Shown here one piece after another: positions 24,692-37,697 of a DNA stretch of 64,000 nt. Each line of letters begins with the position of its first letter. The first letter of the stretch is position 1. The stretch is from positions 9,774,638 through 9,838,637 of the forward strand of contig OU342816.1 of NCBI GenBank assembly GCA_910591455.2, written 5' to 3'. The notes below the pieces were generated by a model, which was not told the DNA's origin, ran no database searches, and saw only the letters and a program-made list of their open reading frames with translations. The position numbers were made by a program, and so were the translations under genes. Source of the DNA: Pholis gunnellus. Its lineage: Eukaryota; Chordata; Actinopteri; Perciformes; Pholidae.

Positions 24692-27600
24692 AGAGCCGCC
24701 GATTACGCGAGATGTTCTCTCTTTCCTCGCTCACTTGCGCTCACCCTCCCACTTCTGTGCGTTTTTTTTGCGAGCGTGTTCATTTTCACGGACACGCTTT
24801 GACAGGTAGAACATGTGAGGTGCGCTGTACCTTAAACCGATGCCATGAAGCTTCAATGCCGAGAATCCTCAGTAGAGCAGCCCTGGCTCAATGAGCATCA
24901 CACAGACACACAGCGCTGGCTCCGCTGTGGATGCATTGCTGCTCTGCCAAGGGATTTCCCATGATCAAAGCCAGTCTTTTGTTAGTCCAGGTGTTAAAAA
25001 GTTAAAACAGAAAGGAGGAGGCGGCTGGAGGGGAACGTGGTCGGATTCAGAGCTCACAGGTTTCTCCGTGGCAAAGCGGAAATGTGCCTCTGCAGAACGG
25101 CTCGAGAGACGCTTCCAGTGAACCTGCCACCTGCTCCAACTCTTTCTCATATTGGTGCACATATTTGGCGCAGGTTTTTTTGCTTCGTACAGCTATGACG
25201 TGTCAAATACAGACGCTGGTTTCAGCGTGTTTAGACATAGGGGTGAAATGAGGCAGGAGGAGACAGGCGGCCAGTAATTGTTAAGCTTTAATACACATGT
25301 ATTCGCAGATGGTAGCGATTCACAAGTGGCAAAAGAAACGGAACCTAGCAAGACACCACGTAGGAGTGAAAAGTTCTAAAGTTTCATGCAAATGTACGCC
25401 GGCGTGCGCAACTCGGCTCCCAAAGCAGCCTGTGGAAATCTCCGAGGCTTTTTTTTTTTACGAGTCTGCAAAATAGGATGCGCCCCAAACTGAACGATGC
25501 AGTTGCCAGACTGATCAGGCGTCACTGTTTTATGGTACCAGTCCAGTAGCGTTGGGTATGGAAAGGTAAGAAAGATTTTACTCAGCAAATATCCCCCTTA
25601 AAAAGAGAAAGAACAGCAGTAAATTAACTGATCTCTTAAACTCCAGTCATCTAATCGAGGCCTACTCCGAAAACATCTTCCAAATCTGAGCCCTATAATT
25701 TATTGTATATCCTTATTGCTGAATATCTCCACAGATTCAGCTTCTCTGGGAACACAGCTGCTGAGGTTTCATACGTAACTTGCTGGTCTCCAGGTCTTTT
25801 CATTGTGTCGGCCCACACATGCACGACCAGAGCTTTAAAGCAGTTACTCACCTTACTGGATGCCGCAGCACACAGAGCTTTACTGATCCTAGTAAATTGG
25901 CTGTGTGATGGCAGTGACGCACCATCACGAGTGGTTGCAAAAATGTGACATTTAAATGACAGTAATTCTAATCAATAGTATATTATTTTAGCTACAGGGA
26001 CGGGTATTATCTTCTAGAATCCTATTTTGGTGATGCAGTGAGGTAGCTTCCAGGTTACAGAGGCAGAAGATGTCACTAACCGGTTGCTAATCCGCAAATT
26101 ACCATTTTTGCAGAGAATCAATGCAGAGTAAATTTAGATTTTTTTTATTTTGGCATCAAGGCTACGTTTCATGTTTCTTAGGCAGAGTGGGATTTTGAAA
26201 AGCCAGCCCAAAGCGAGAGAAGGGAGAGATGAAATACAGCCTCCCATGGAGAACGGGGAGGATACGAGCCCACAGGTGGATTTGGCTGCAACGTTTGCAC
26301 CCCAAATAGACCTCCCAGTAGGTGAAAGAAGTGTGCAAAATCAGCTAACATATCCGCTGATGGGGGGGCTTTTCTTCAAGGTTAACCCGTAGCTATTTAT
26401 GTATTCTAGACAGAATATGAACCACTGTGCAGTTATTGATGTGGGACTTTTGTGATGATAAAATGAAATACCGTTCCAGTTAGAAAAGAATGCTGGAGGT
26501 TGCATTGGTGTTCACTTTTATGTGTGGCGAGCTTATGCTGTGACCTATAGCACTGATTTTTGATATGGTGCATCATTTTTCCTCTGGTGCGTCTTGATTG
26601 ACGAGCAAACTTCTCTGATGTTTTTGGGGTTTCTTTTGTTTGAGTCAGACTCCATCGATCAGATATAATCTAGCCATACGAGTTACGCACAAGCACACAC
26701 ATTGGGAAAGCCACAGAGTGTGTTATTGAGTGCGAGCGCCTCGGCCTGTGTGTACGCGTGCGTGCATTTGTGATGTCTGTATTAGCGTTGAATTCCGAAG
26801 GATTAGCGAGTGGCTAATCGGAAGTCTCCAGTCTTTGGCAAGCCATGTGTCACTAATCTCAAACTCTCTGGAATTAAGACACACAAACACAATCACCTTT
26901 TGGATTAAAACTCCCCGACCAGAGGGTGTTTATAATCTTTCACTCAAACCAGGAAAAGCTAAAGGAAGGTTCGAGATGAAGGAAAAAAAAACAAGACAAC
27001 AATACAATATTTACTACCTCTCTTTGTCTCACACATGCATACGTACTGTATGCAGACTTGCAAATCAGCAAACAAATGAAGTGAGTTGATTCAACATGCT
27101 CTTTCAGTGCTCTACAGATCCTCCTAACACCTCTTAGCCTAGATAATGTTCTTTTTATGTCGTGTGCCCTTTCATCTGACAGCTGCTTTTCATGCAACTC
27201 CCCGAGGGCCAGAGTCTGGAGATTTGTTAGTACATGTTACAGTAATCATTTTCTTCAACCGAGATAGAGATATGGACAGCCGCGACTCTGCCTGGTCCCT
27301 CAGCTCTTCTGCCCCCAACTCTGATACTGTTTGGGGACTCTTGTTTCTGCTCTTGACAGAAATGTATGCAGCCAAAGCAAAGACGGCTCATATTGTGTAC
27401 AGTATCGTTCTCGCGCCATATGTGCGCACTATAAACACACACACACACTGGCACACGTATACATGTACAGTATGAAGGCAACAGTGAGGAAACGACAGAC
27501 GTGTTTTGTTTTCAGGGACTGCGTTTTGCTGGAGTAAACACGATGACGCTTAAAAGAAAAAAAGTTGCTCTTTTTTACTGTACTGCTGCCATTTTTATGA

Positions 27601-28379
27601 TCCAGACTCGGCTTTCTCTGTGTCCACACACGAACGCATCTTTCTTTATATTTTTTTTGTCAAATCAAGGTTTTCAGGAAGGGTAAATTCACAGGGGACT
27701 ATGTTGTAAAAGGTTGAAGATTTAGCTAAGGCAGAATGGAGTAGGAAGAGAGAGATACTGCTATCTCCAGGCCCTACGATTGGGGGGGGGGGGGCGAGAT
27801 AGGAACAGACCAACAAATCTCTTCTCTTCTGACACGGCAAAAAAAAAGCATTATTTCTATATAGCCGACGGTTCATTAAAGGGAAAGTCCAGTCAGTTCA
27901 TGTACAGGAAATGAACCTATAATCACAGAAAGGTGCTCCCCCAGTCACTAAATCACCACTGCTATTCCATGAAGTAATCCCTAAAATGAGTTGCATCCCT
28001 CTTTAATGACAGTGCTGTTACACATTTCTAATGGATACTCATACTTGTTCATTTGTCATTGCCACGATTTTGCTTTAATTTGGCTTCGAAAAGCAGCTGC
28101 GACAGCTATACCCGCGCGAGTCTTCTTAACGTCACAGTCCTTTAATAACGTGCAAAGCATTAATTTAGTGCTTAATCGCTTAACTTGTACTTAAACAATA
28201 AATATGGAATTATGTCATGATACTAATTGAAAAGCCGGCTTTATTGCAACCACAAATGCAGATCTGTGCACTTGTTTTAGCATCGCGGTCTCAAAGGAAG
28301 CCTAGAAGTAGCTAAAGCTAATTGAAATATAATTCCCCAAAGACACATGTTCATGTTAATTGACTTTCTGTGTGTGCCT

Positions 28380-28383
<4 letters not shown>

Positions 28384-28415
<32 letters not shown>
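28384..28415. repeat. (GT)n microsatellite
   Basis: About 15 GT units ending in a GCGTGC variant. Confidence 0.9.
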
Positions 28416-28416
<1 letters not shown>

Positions 28417-28692
28417 CACACTAGAGTGTGTATGTGTGTAGGTTTTTGTATTCATATTATCGCCAGAAGTCACTTTCTTGTCCCTTGTCTAATCATCAGC
28501 TTGAGGGTCCTCCCACATCTTAATTCAGTTTTTGAAAGCTATTAGACACTCTTTCGGATGAGCCCTTTCTAAACACTTTAAAGGCAGTGAAATTATGCAG
28601 TTAACACACTCAAATTGAGCTTGTTCTTCCATTGTGGTTGGTGCACACCGTAAAAAACCCAAGCAGTTTTTTACTGCTGTGTTGTTTCAGTT

Positions 28693-28745
28693 CTTATATA
28701 TAATATATATATATATTATATAATATATATATATATTATATATAA
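28693..28745. repeat. AT-rich palindromic repeat
   Basis: Two copies of a roughly 21-base TATATAA(TA)n unit in tandem. The whole is nearly self-complementary and could form a cruciform. Confidence 0.85.
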
Positions 28746-28940
28746 GTAGTAATGTTCAGAACAATAGGGCTTCAGATGGGAGCAAACAGAGGATTTCCGT
28801 GTGTGGGTGCACAGGTTTCTGTGTGCGTTTCCGTGTGAAGTAGAGAGAATGCATATTATGTGTAAAGCCTGGAATTAAAACTGCAGGTGTGAAATATCAT
28901 CCAATTGAAAAGGTTTCACACTCATACCCCTGTTAGCAGA

Positions 28941-28978
28941 CACGCACACGCACACGCACACGCACACGCACACACACA
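28941..28978. repeat. (CACACG)n hexamer repeat
   Basis: Five to six CACACG units followed by CA units, a variant of the usual CA array. Confidence 0.88.
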
Positions 28979-29124
28979 ATACAATGAAAGCTTTGACCAT
29001 AACCTCAGAGTTGAAAACTAACTGATATGAGAAGTGGGCTTTCAGAAGAGGTTTCTTTGGTGCTCTGGCCATGGTGCCTTCTTGTTCTCAATACATAATG
29101 CATCAAGTACATTCATTTGTACAT

Positions 29125-29126
<2 letters not shown>

Positions 29127-29181
<55 letters not shown>
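29127..29181. repeat. (AT)n microsatellite, about 27 units
   Basis: A 55-bp uninterrupted AT run that is self-complementary and likely to be unstable. Confidence 0.95.
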
Positions 29182-29184
<3 letters not shown>

Positions 29185-29526
29185 AAGTACTCTATTCATC
29201 ATGACAGTGTCCTTGCAATTTTACTTCTCCATATGTCTCCATTCCTCTGTCATACTGCATGATGCCTTGTCTGTGTTTTTTTTTTACCAGTATGGATCCT
29301 GTTTCTAAGGAGAATTTCAAAATCCTATATTAGTTCTAAGTTTGGAGTCTGGCCGCTTTCTGTGTCGAGATTGCTCCAGGCCTGTGGTAGAGGGGAGGGA
29401 AGATGGAGTCAAGTGAGACAATTTATAACAGTTAAAAACCAAATGAACTGAGACCCTTGGCTTGGGTGAGCGAGCGGCAGCATACATAATGTGCCTTAGG
29501 GATTTCTTCTCCACACACATTGTGTC

Positions 29527-29530
<4 letters not shown>

Positions 29531-29594
<64 letters not shown>

Positions 29595-29604
29595 GTGTGT
29601 GTGT
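29531..29604. repeat. (GT)n microsatellite
   Basis: About 30 GT units, a TTTT interruption, then six more units. Confidence 0.96.
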
Positions 29605-31194
29605 CCAAGCTAGCAAACACATAGCCTCCACCATCTGTCTCTGTTTGCCACATTGCAAATCCATTATATGCTACACAACATTATTCCCCCCACTCTAAGT
29701 GGCACACACCCCTGAGCTCACTTCCACTATCCTACTCAGTGGAACGGTGACAATTTGCCACCGCATACACATCTTTGTTAAAGATGCCGTGGCATGTTTC
29801 CAGCTGGATTTTAATACATATTTTCATGCTCCATTTGAATTTTTGTAAGTTGGTGTTTAGCATTGATGGTTTGAGATTTTACAAGCCTGTTTGCTTGTTC
29901 CCGCTGCTTCACGTGTCAGTTTGTGTGATATTTTCTAGTTGTTGGACTAGTTGGACTGTCACTGGACTTGAATAATCCTACCACCTCCAGAATTATTATT
30001 ATTATTATTGTCATTATTTTGGCAGACGGATTTTACACACAAACACGCTGCATGAATCTGGCTAAGGTTTGGCTCAGTAGTTTTATAGCTAACTCATCTC
30101 CACTTCTAATCAAAACGCGTCCCCAGCTCTGAACCTCCTGCTGAGGAAACAAAGAAGTTATTATGTTTTTAAATGGCCCCCAATTACGGGTAATTTCACC
30201 GCCTATCTTAAAGCTATTTGCTGTTCTCTCACTTTGCTCCGGTTGGGCAGAGCGAGCATTGTGCTTAGCAAAAAAAAAACAAAAACGACTAGACAAGTCA
30301 GACATTCAGCAGATGCATTCTTTCGAAAAACAGAATGGTCTGCCTTTCCTGCACTCCCTCTCTGTTTCTCCTCATCTCTTATCATTAGAAATGGGAAACA
30401 CAGTTTGCTCAATTCCCCCTTTATCTTCCTCATTAGTGTGTGTCTCACAGTGCACTCAATTACTCAGTCCATCACTCTCCTTTACCCACAAGTCAAAAGC
30501 TTCCACTGGCGGAAGTGAGTCGAACTCCTCACGTAGTTAGAATCCAGTAAGACTCATTAGTGACTCGTGAGTGATGCCAAAGTTGTGCATTCATATGCTT
30601 AACATCAACATTTTAGATATGCTTGTTTGCTTTGAGACAATTTGTAGAGCGGCCTCGTCAGTTCACATGCTGGATGCTTCATTTCTGTGCTTCTTAACTC
30701 TTACGCTGCCATTCAAAGCCCAACTGCCGTGGCGATTTACAGTTTTAAATGTAAATCTATAGCCCACCTGGGTAGTGCATTTAGCACAGCTGGATTGGTT
30801 GTGATGGATTGGATTTCAGTTGTAGCCTGGCTGTATGTTCCAGCATTTGGCAGCAGTCATTTATTTTTAGATTGTTTGACATTTCAGTAAAAGCTGCTTT
30901 TTTTTTTCCACTGGAGAATTTGTCAACATAAATTTTCCTTTTAGAAATGTGTCACTGCTCCTGGTAGCGTTGTATATCGTCTGGCTGTTTCATATCTAGA
31001 TAACCGGAATAAAGAGGCTGTCTTTGCAGAAAGTGAACTAAAAGGGAATGTAGAATACAAAGGGCAAACTGTTCAAGTTATGAATTGCAAGTAAAAGACT
31101 TATGAAACAATCACTATTAAACCCATTTATGCAGCTGAATTAAGTCATTTCCTTTTGAGAATATTTTTCTTTTTTCTTCTGTTATGCTGTTCAT

Positions 31195-31442
31195 TCTGTA
31201 CACATGGCATCTATTGCACCTCGGTCCATCCTGGGAGAGGGATCCCTCCTCTGTTGCTCTCCCACAGGTCTCTCCCTCTTTTCTCCCCATTGAAGGGTTT
31301 TTGGGGGGAGGTTTTCCTGTTCCGATGTGAGGGTTCCGGGACAAGAGGATGTCGCATGTGTACAGATTGTAAAGCCCTCTGAGGCAAATTTGTGATTTGT
31401 GATTTTGGGCTATACAAAAATTAATTCAATTTGAATTCAATT
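31195..31442 (+). repeat. 3' tail of a non-LTR retrotransposon or SINE, teleost type
   Basis: The stretch carries the ordered landmarks of a very common fish repeat: 'gggatccctcctctgttgctctccc', a G-rich 'gggttttttgggggaggtttt' block, 'gtacagattgtaaagccctctgaggcaaat', 'gtgatttgtgattttgggctatac', and finally short AATTC/AATTG-type units at 31416-31442 that act as the tail. Orientation is 3' end to the right on the + strand. It has no ORF of its own, and the frames on both strands here are shadows. I recognise the pattern but cannot give the exact family name. Confidence 0.65.
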
Positions 31443-33388
31443 ATCTTGATCGAAGAGACACGAGGTCTTTTCTAACATTGCCTTTCTGAAGCTTTCGACT
31501 CTATATTTCCTTCTCTCAATGTTTCCTTATCTCCCTTTGCAAATTCATGCTATGGCCACAATCCCAGGCTAGTTTGCCGACATGCTACTCTACGCAATAT
31601 GTGTATCCGGTTCAGATGGACCAGCTAATGCTAATCTCTGCTAATCCTCTGAGAAGCACTCTCAGTGCAACATTATCATGCGAGTCTGTAGTTGAGATGG
31701 AAAGTGGAGGAGAGGGGACAGCGGAATGGTAAATGGCGATATCAGCGCAGCAAATATTAAATTATAACGGCTGACGCTCAAATCCTCACATCAGTGGTCA
31801 CCTTCCAACGCCCGCTTCTACACACACACGCACACACACACACTAACAAAGGTATACACGTGCACTTACAGAGCTGCAGACACAAGCTATTACTGAAAAG
31901 ATCGGCCCAAAATCTCTTCGCGCGGCAGCAATAATGAGACGGTGTTAACCACAGTTTCACTGAGCGGGTAAATGGTAGACTACTCTCCAGGACTCAGCGC
32001 TGATCCTAAGCCCTTGTCGTAATGCACTAGTCACCCTAATCCTGACCTTATTAAAAGTGAGACAGAAAGGAGCCATATCTTTGGACTGTAGCAGTTCTTC
32101 GATACAGCTGGTCCTAGCCCAGCCTGTTTGAGAGGAGGTGACCTTCACGTGACACAATCCTGGAGCCACCTTTCACCTTATAGGCATTATGATCACGGAG
32201 CCCAGGGAACGTCGGTCACATTTTGAGTTTCTGACAAATCTGATGTCATTTATTAAGAATAAGCAAAATTGGATTCTAAGAAAAGTGCAGCGTGTAAACT
32301 GCACAGAATACAATATGTCTGAGGTTTCCTGTTTGATATGGATTTCCATATTCACACACTGTGGAAGTGCAATGCGATACCCTGCTATACGGCGAGTGGT
32401 GCTCCGCGTCAAAATGCACATGTCGGCAAGAAATAATTTGACCATAATTTGAAATAATAAGAAATCTTCTATCAGCAGTACATTTACACCATTTCATGCT
32501 CGTCTCCCCATGGCAAATGTATAGTGATGACAATGTTTTTTCTTATCTAAAATCTCTAATGAAAAATTGTAGTTTTGATATATTTTCATGACATCAAGGC
32601 CTGAACTAGTCTTGATGTCTTTTCATGCCCCACATAGGGCAGATCTACTTGAGTTAAATTGATCAGTAAAGGATAATCATGAAATTGATGAATTGCAGTC
32701 TTGCTCTACTCTCTCATAAATACATGGTTCTGCCGTGCGGTTGGAGTGATGGAATATGTTGATTCCAAAACTTGTTTCCTCACACTTTTGGGTTCATTAA
32801 GTCCACAAAGAGATATGACTGCATGTGTATGTCCGTTCCTCCCATAGATAAATGCCATTTAAATCAATGACTCTTTCCCACTTTAAATTAAGCAAAATCA
32901 CTGACATTATGGTGCATTACGTCTATACATTAAGAATAAATCAAGAAAAACTAGACTGCGTGTACTTGTGAAGCAACTAAGTAGACATTTATTTGCTAAT
33001 TTGTATCAAATTAGGCCTTTTAAAGTATGCCGCTGTACCAAACAGAAATGCGGCTTGAACTGCTTGCAGGGCTTTCATTCCTTTCCAGCTTGATTAGAAA
33101 AACTAATAGCATAATCCCTGAAGTCCCAGCAGTGCTCCTGATATCCAATGGGTACTTGACATTCAAAGGAGACCACCGTTGGTAGAAGAGATAACAGGAA
33201 AGTGAAAGCAGGAAATGCAACAGGGAAAGGTGATGGGTTGTTCCGAGATGTTATGCGAGTATATATTGAGCCCGTGGCTCGGCTGGGATCCTGAGTAACA
33301 TGTTACAGGCCACTGCTGTGCCAACGCTCCCGTAAAGCCTCACTGGGACGAGATGAGATGAGACAGGGATGAGGGTAACAGCAAGACC

Positions 33389-33389
<1 letters not shown>

Positions 33390-33431
<42 letters not shown>
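33390..33431. repeat. (GT)n microsatellite
   Basis: About 21 GT units. Confidence 0.95.
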
Positions 33432-33433
<2 letters not shown>

Positions 33434-33623
33434 TCATAAATGTGTTCAGGGTGAGGGGGATGAGAAAAATTAGGAGGTTGTGATGCTAACAGGATCAATG
33501 GGGGAGAATAGAGGAATTCCTCTATCACATCTGCTTCTCCACCATACTAACAGGAACTAGAGCAGAGACAGATTAACCCGGAGAATTCCAAAAAAATAGA
33601 AATAGATTAAAGAAAGCGCAGTG

Positions 33624-33646
33624 AAAAAAAAAAAAAAAAAAAAAAA
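33624..33646. repeat. Poly-A run (23 A)
   Basis: A homopolymer without an obvious processed-transcript sequence upstream, and no poly-A signal at the usual distance, so I do not call it a retrocopy tail. Confidence 0.85.
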
Positions 33647-34024
33647 GCACAGCCAAAAAATGAACAGCAGCCATGCGTGAGATATTCAGGAAATGAGCCT
33701 TGACAATATTGTGCACAAAACACACAAACCCACACACACACTATCTGACAAAAATGACTAGTATGCACAATTTTTTAACCATGTATTATGTATGCAGGCA
33801 CAATCACAGAGAAACACACAATGAAGAAACCATGTTTTATAAGGTCCATTTCATTTCTGCTCTTTGAGAAGCATCTCAGTGAATGTAATAAAATAGTTGG
33901 TTTATATGTTGTTTTTTTCCCTCCCTTTTATCTTTATGTCTCTCCTTGCACTCCTCCACACTCTCTCTTTTCTTATCTGGATGTTTCATTTCTCTCTTAC
34001 CCCCCCCGACACCTCACTCACCAG

Positions 34025-34300
34025 CGTCACCCCGGGGCTTTCATCCTGGCAGGGTGCTTCCTTTATGAGAATACTCCAATTGGCAGACAAGCGCCCTTGT
34101 CAGACACCATTCATTGCACTTGCATAGATATGAAAAGTGTTTTAACAAGCGCCACTGAGTTTTGTGGTACAGCGGAAACTGCATACCAATGGAAATGCAG
34201 ATCCTGTGACCAAATTAAAGAGGCAGTGAAGTTTGGAGACAGTTATGTTGATGTCCTTGTCATACATAAAAAAAAGTTTCGCTGGAGCCGCCCCAAGGTG
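34025..34300 (+). other. Candidate cryptic exon inside the longest ORF
   Basis: The longest stop-free ATG frame in the window (33788-34480, 230 codons) covers this 276-base segment. On its left is a long pyrimidine-rich stretch ending TCACTCACCAG. On its right is AAGGTG followed by GTGAGTAAG, a near-perfect donor. The segment is 92 whole codons, with both ends in phase 0 in that frame. The encoded region is Cys- and Lys-containing with no domain I recognise. Cadm2 exon 1 ends in phase 1, so splicing onto it would shift the frame and hit a stop within about 15 codons. It may be chance, a non-coding exon or a poison exon. Confidence 0.15.
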
Positions 34301-36084
34301 GTGAGTAAGTTAAGTTTGCTTTGCTTTGCTGATATCCGTGGAGAATGTGGACTTCTGAAGTTAACTGAGCCGGATACGGTAGCATATTCTCTGAATTGGA
34401 TTCTCTTGTATTCAATTTGGTCAAATATATCTCCACTTAATCTTGGCTGTCACTACAATAACTTGGTCTTCAGATACTAAGGCACATGCTGTATAATTGG
34501 ATATGTTAATAGCTACCGTATATTCTGAGCAAGAGAGCGAGGCACAGTAGTAATTTATACATAAGATAAATAGCTGTTAGATGCAACATCTGGACAGAAA
34601 CGGCCAGTTGGAGTTGCCGACGCACCCACATGAATGGTCTGCTGTGAGGTTACTTGGAGAAGATTTAGGCCTCTTTGATGGATTCATGGTTACTGTAGAG
34701 CTCATTGATGGTTCTGTGCTTGTTGGGGTTTGAATAAGAAAGTGTTGAAAGGGATGTTTGGCCGGGGGAAAGGAGAAATACACTCAAATCTAATGAGAGG
34801 GATGGATGGTCCATTAAGAGTCAAAAACTCAGTTTGACAATATTTTAGTCTCGTGCCAAATAAAAAGTACAGATGCAGATGGGGATTTTTCTCCCAGCTT
34901 GGCCATTCAAATTCACTATTTAAATTGCTCCTGACCTTTTTTATTTTGTTTTATTTTGTCCCGATGATGTCTTTTTTTGCATTTTTCACATTGACTGTAA
35001 CAAACGTGCAGGCCAAAGAACCTGCAGCTCTAGACGGCACTTTTAAATTTGATAACCTTCTAGTGATCCCTAACAAAGGCCTATATAGTAGATCTACTGT
35101 GCAGCTATTGTTTTGAAACATATTTTGAGCAAATCATCTTTCACCATCAGTGTCATGGTGCATGCTGACAATTCTAATCCCAGCAAGCCCTAATATCAAC
35201 ATGAATTGATCATTGCTGTCCCACACTTATTGCACCTCCTCCCCTCCTATGAAGTAGTCATGTTCTCAGCAAGTCTTCAAAATATGAAATGGGCATGAGT
35301 GAGGCAAAAATGGCACCAGGCGGTTGTGAAGGTCTGCCGTGTCATTCTGTGTGAATGAAACTTGGGTAAGTCTGTCGCTAAAGTAGCCCGATCTTCTGCA
35401 GGCAGCTACAGCAGAGAGACTAAATGTCTTAAAAGGAGCTTTGTCATCATAACGGAGGGTTCTACAATGATCTAGGCCACAAGGACACTGTCTCTGAAAA
35501 TATAGAAAGTAGGTGCTTTATAGACCATGACATATAATTTCCTCTTTTCAGAAGGATGCGTACAGTGCTCTGTTTCCATCAGAATGCACCCAGGCTGTAC
35601 TGATGAATCTGTTACACCAGCAAGCTACGTTCTTTTCCTTTCATTCTCCGTGTCCTTTACACTCTCTTTCTCTCTCTCTCTGACTGTCTATCTCTGGATG
35701 AAGTGAGACTTTCAGCTTTATATCACTGCTGGGGCATTGCAGCTGCATAAAGGTTATGTGCATCAGAAGACAGTTAATATGCAGCGTCTGTCAGAAATCA
35801 TTTCTGACCTAAGCATGTCTGTGTCTTGCCCTCTATAATGTTTAGTGTATAGCATATGAATTCCCCACGAATGGTGTCAAGACATCGGTGGTGGTGAAAG
35901 AAATTGTGGATGTGTCTTTCGGACGCAACCTATTCCTGTAGTTGAAGGGTTAATGGGTTTGACTAGGCATAGGATTTTCTGAGGAGCGTGTTGAACGTGA
36001 CCTGGAGTTGTATCCCAATATGAGGGCTGCGGAGCGGGTGTGGAGAAATCTAATTGGTTGAGAACACGAAGAGGCAGCTGACAG

Positions 36085-36921
36085 TAGGGCTGTGCAAAAA
36101 ATATCAAATAGCTTACTGTCGCGATCATTTTTCAAACGACAGTGTATCGATATGTCTGCGACTGCTATCGATACATTAAAAAAAACTGATTAAAAATGTC
36201 TTTTAAATTCCCTTGAGTGTGCCACACAACCTCCTCCTCCTCCGCTCCTGTAATGCTAGATGTCGCTGCCTATTTCCTTCTAAGCTAAGGCCAGTGACCT
36301 CTCGGGCCTGTCACACGATCCGGCCAATAGGCTCGTTCAAGATGAGCCAATCCTGCACAGAATCGATCACCGGCGATCGCAGCACAATGCGTTTCCGGTT
36401 AGATTTATGTCCGACTTGCGCTGACGTCACGCACACGTGGTGAACGTGGCTTCGCAGTTGCTCTCCACCGACTGCATGACCCAGGGCATGATGGGAAACG
36501 CCTGGCTGTTGCCAGGTCAAAGAGCTGATTGGCACTTAGATTTGACAACAAATATATTTATCTGTGTAATTGTAATTACTTAACGCTCAATTGTTGGCTA
36601 TTAGTCTCATGTTGTGCAATGAAGGTTTAATTTAAAAACATCTTGTGTGATTGATGACAATAAAGCTTATTTGTATAACGCATCAAAACAAGCCGCAAAG
36701 TGTTTCACAGACATAAATGCACATTTCCAGTTGAAAACTGGACCGTCTTTGTCCGCTGAGTTCTCAGTATGTTATGTACATATTAGACTATCCAGGTGGT
36801 AAACCGCAAGTCGTATTCTCAGCTTGATTTTTATTACAAAATATTGCAATATGTATCGTATCGTGTCACGTGTATCGCGATACGTATCGTATTGTGAGGT
36901 GCTTATCAATACACAACCCTA
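36085..36921. mobile_element. hAT-superfamily element, non-autonomous (837 bp)
   Basis: The left end reads TAGGGCTGTGCA and the right end, reverse-complemented, reads TAGGGTTGTGTA: imperfect terminal inverted repeats matching 10 of 12. They are flanked by GCTGACAG on the left (36077-36084) and GCTGCCAG on the right (36922-36929), an 8-bp target duplication with one mismatch, which is the hAT hallmark. Subterminal regions are rich in ATCGATA/CGTATCG-type motifs. A CpG-richer middle (36230-36530) has no intact transposase frame. A short dispersed-repeat fragment sits inside near 36660. It needed a transposase from elsewhere, and the mutated duplication shows it is not recent. Confidence 0.82.
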
Positions 36922-37633
36922 GCTGCCAGTGTGGAAAAACCATGAATAAAGTCTTTGTGATTGAACCTTCATTTTTACATTTAAAATCTATTTATAGATG
37001 GATAATCAATTAAGCTTGATTCAAATGAAAACAAAATGCCACTTTGTAGAAAAAAGTATTTCTATTAATTTAATTTATAAGAGAGAAAATGCCGTTTATT
37101 CTGGCAATGAAATGTTCAAACATTGCTTGGTACCAAAAGCAAGGTATCGCTTGGCTTTTAACTTTACAACTTTAAAGTAATACCCAGCCCTAGGCATTAA
37201 ACTGTAAAGGCTACTTAATGGTACAACGCTGATTATACATTATGCAGGGAAGGACACTGCACAGTACACAAAATAATCCAACTCTTAAAGCCCTTCCTGA
37301 TTTGAATTTTAACAAGGCTTGGTCACAGGTTCTGCGCAGTTTTCTTTCTAACTTTGTGTTAATTAAATCGGGAAGATGTGTTCGCAAGAACCAACGTGTG
37401 AGGTGAACAAAAATAAAAGGGGTCTCACCATTTTCCACTTTCAATTGTATCGGGCTGAAAACGACGCCATTAAATTAACAGTGGCACTATTGTGTGCCTC
37501 ATTGGACTCCGTGCCACAGGTGAAGTAGACACATTTAACATAATGAGACGGCATAAAAGTTTCACAACGGACACTGATCGCGTATTGTAAGCTTCTGAAC
37601 AGCTGCAAGGAATCTCATATCCGTCTGAATTTG

Positions 37634-37642
37634 TCTCTCTCT

Positions 37643-37696
<54 letters not shown>
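37634..37696. repeat. (CT)n(GT)n compound microsatellite
   Basis: Six CT units run directly into about 25 GT units. Confidence 0.96.

Positions 37697-37697
<1 letters not shown>

Larger units (their letters stand above)
21429..28384 (+). other. Start of presumed cadm2 intron 1
   Basis: The CpG-rich zone persists to about 21670, then composition falls back to the AT-rich background. No second cadm2 exon (Ig V-type start) is visible. Contents include a GTT run, GT and CT arrays, a purine-rich tract and octamer/bZIP sites near 24140-24256, and a G14 run at 27781-27794. The 124-codon ORF at 22758-23132 has neither a clear acceptor-donor pair nor a known family signature. Confidence 0.5.
28416..36084 (+). 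other. Presumed cadm2 intron 1, second block
   Basis: Non-coding by inspection. It holds AT and GT arrays, a SINE/LINE-like tail at 31195-31442, a poly-A run at 33624-33646 and the unexplained 230-codon frame at 33788-34480. No cadm2-like exon is seen. Confidence 0.5.

Noticed and set aside
24564..24894. Overlapping Cys-Val or His-Thr repeat ORFs here and at 13594, 29317, 41543, 53582, 58531, 58977 and 62645
   Set aside because: They are translations of GT/CA microsatellites, open in several frames at once, and not genes.
33624..33646. Poly-A run as the tail of a processed retrocopy
   Set aside because: Upstream sequence holds no gene-like ORF or poly-A signal at the right distance, and no flanking duplication was visible.
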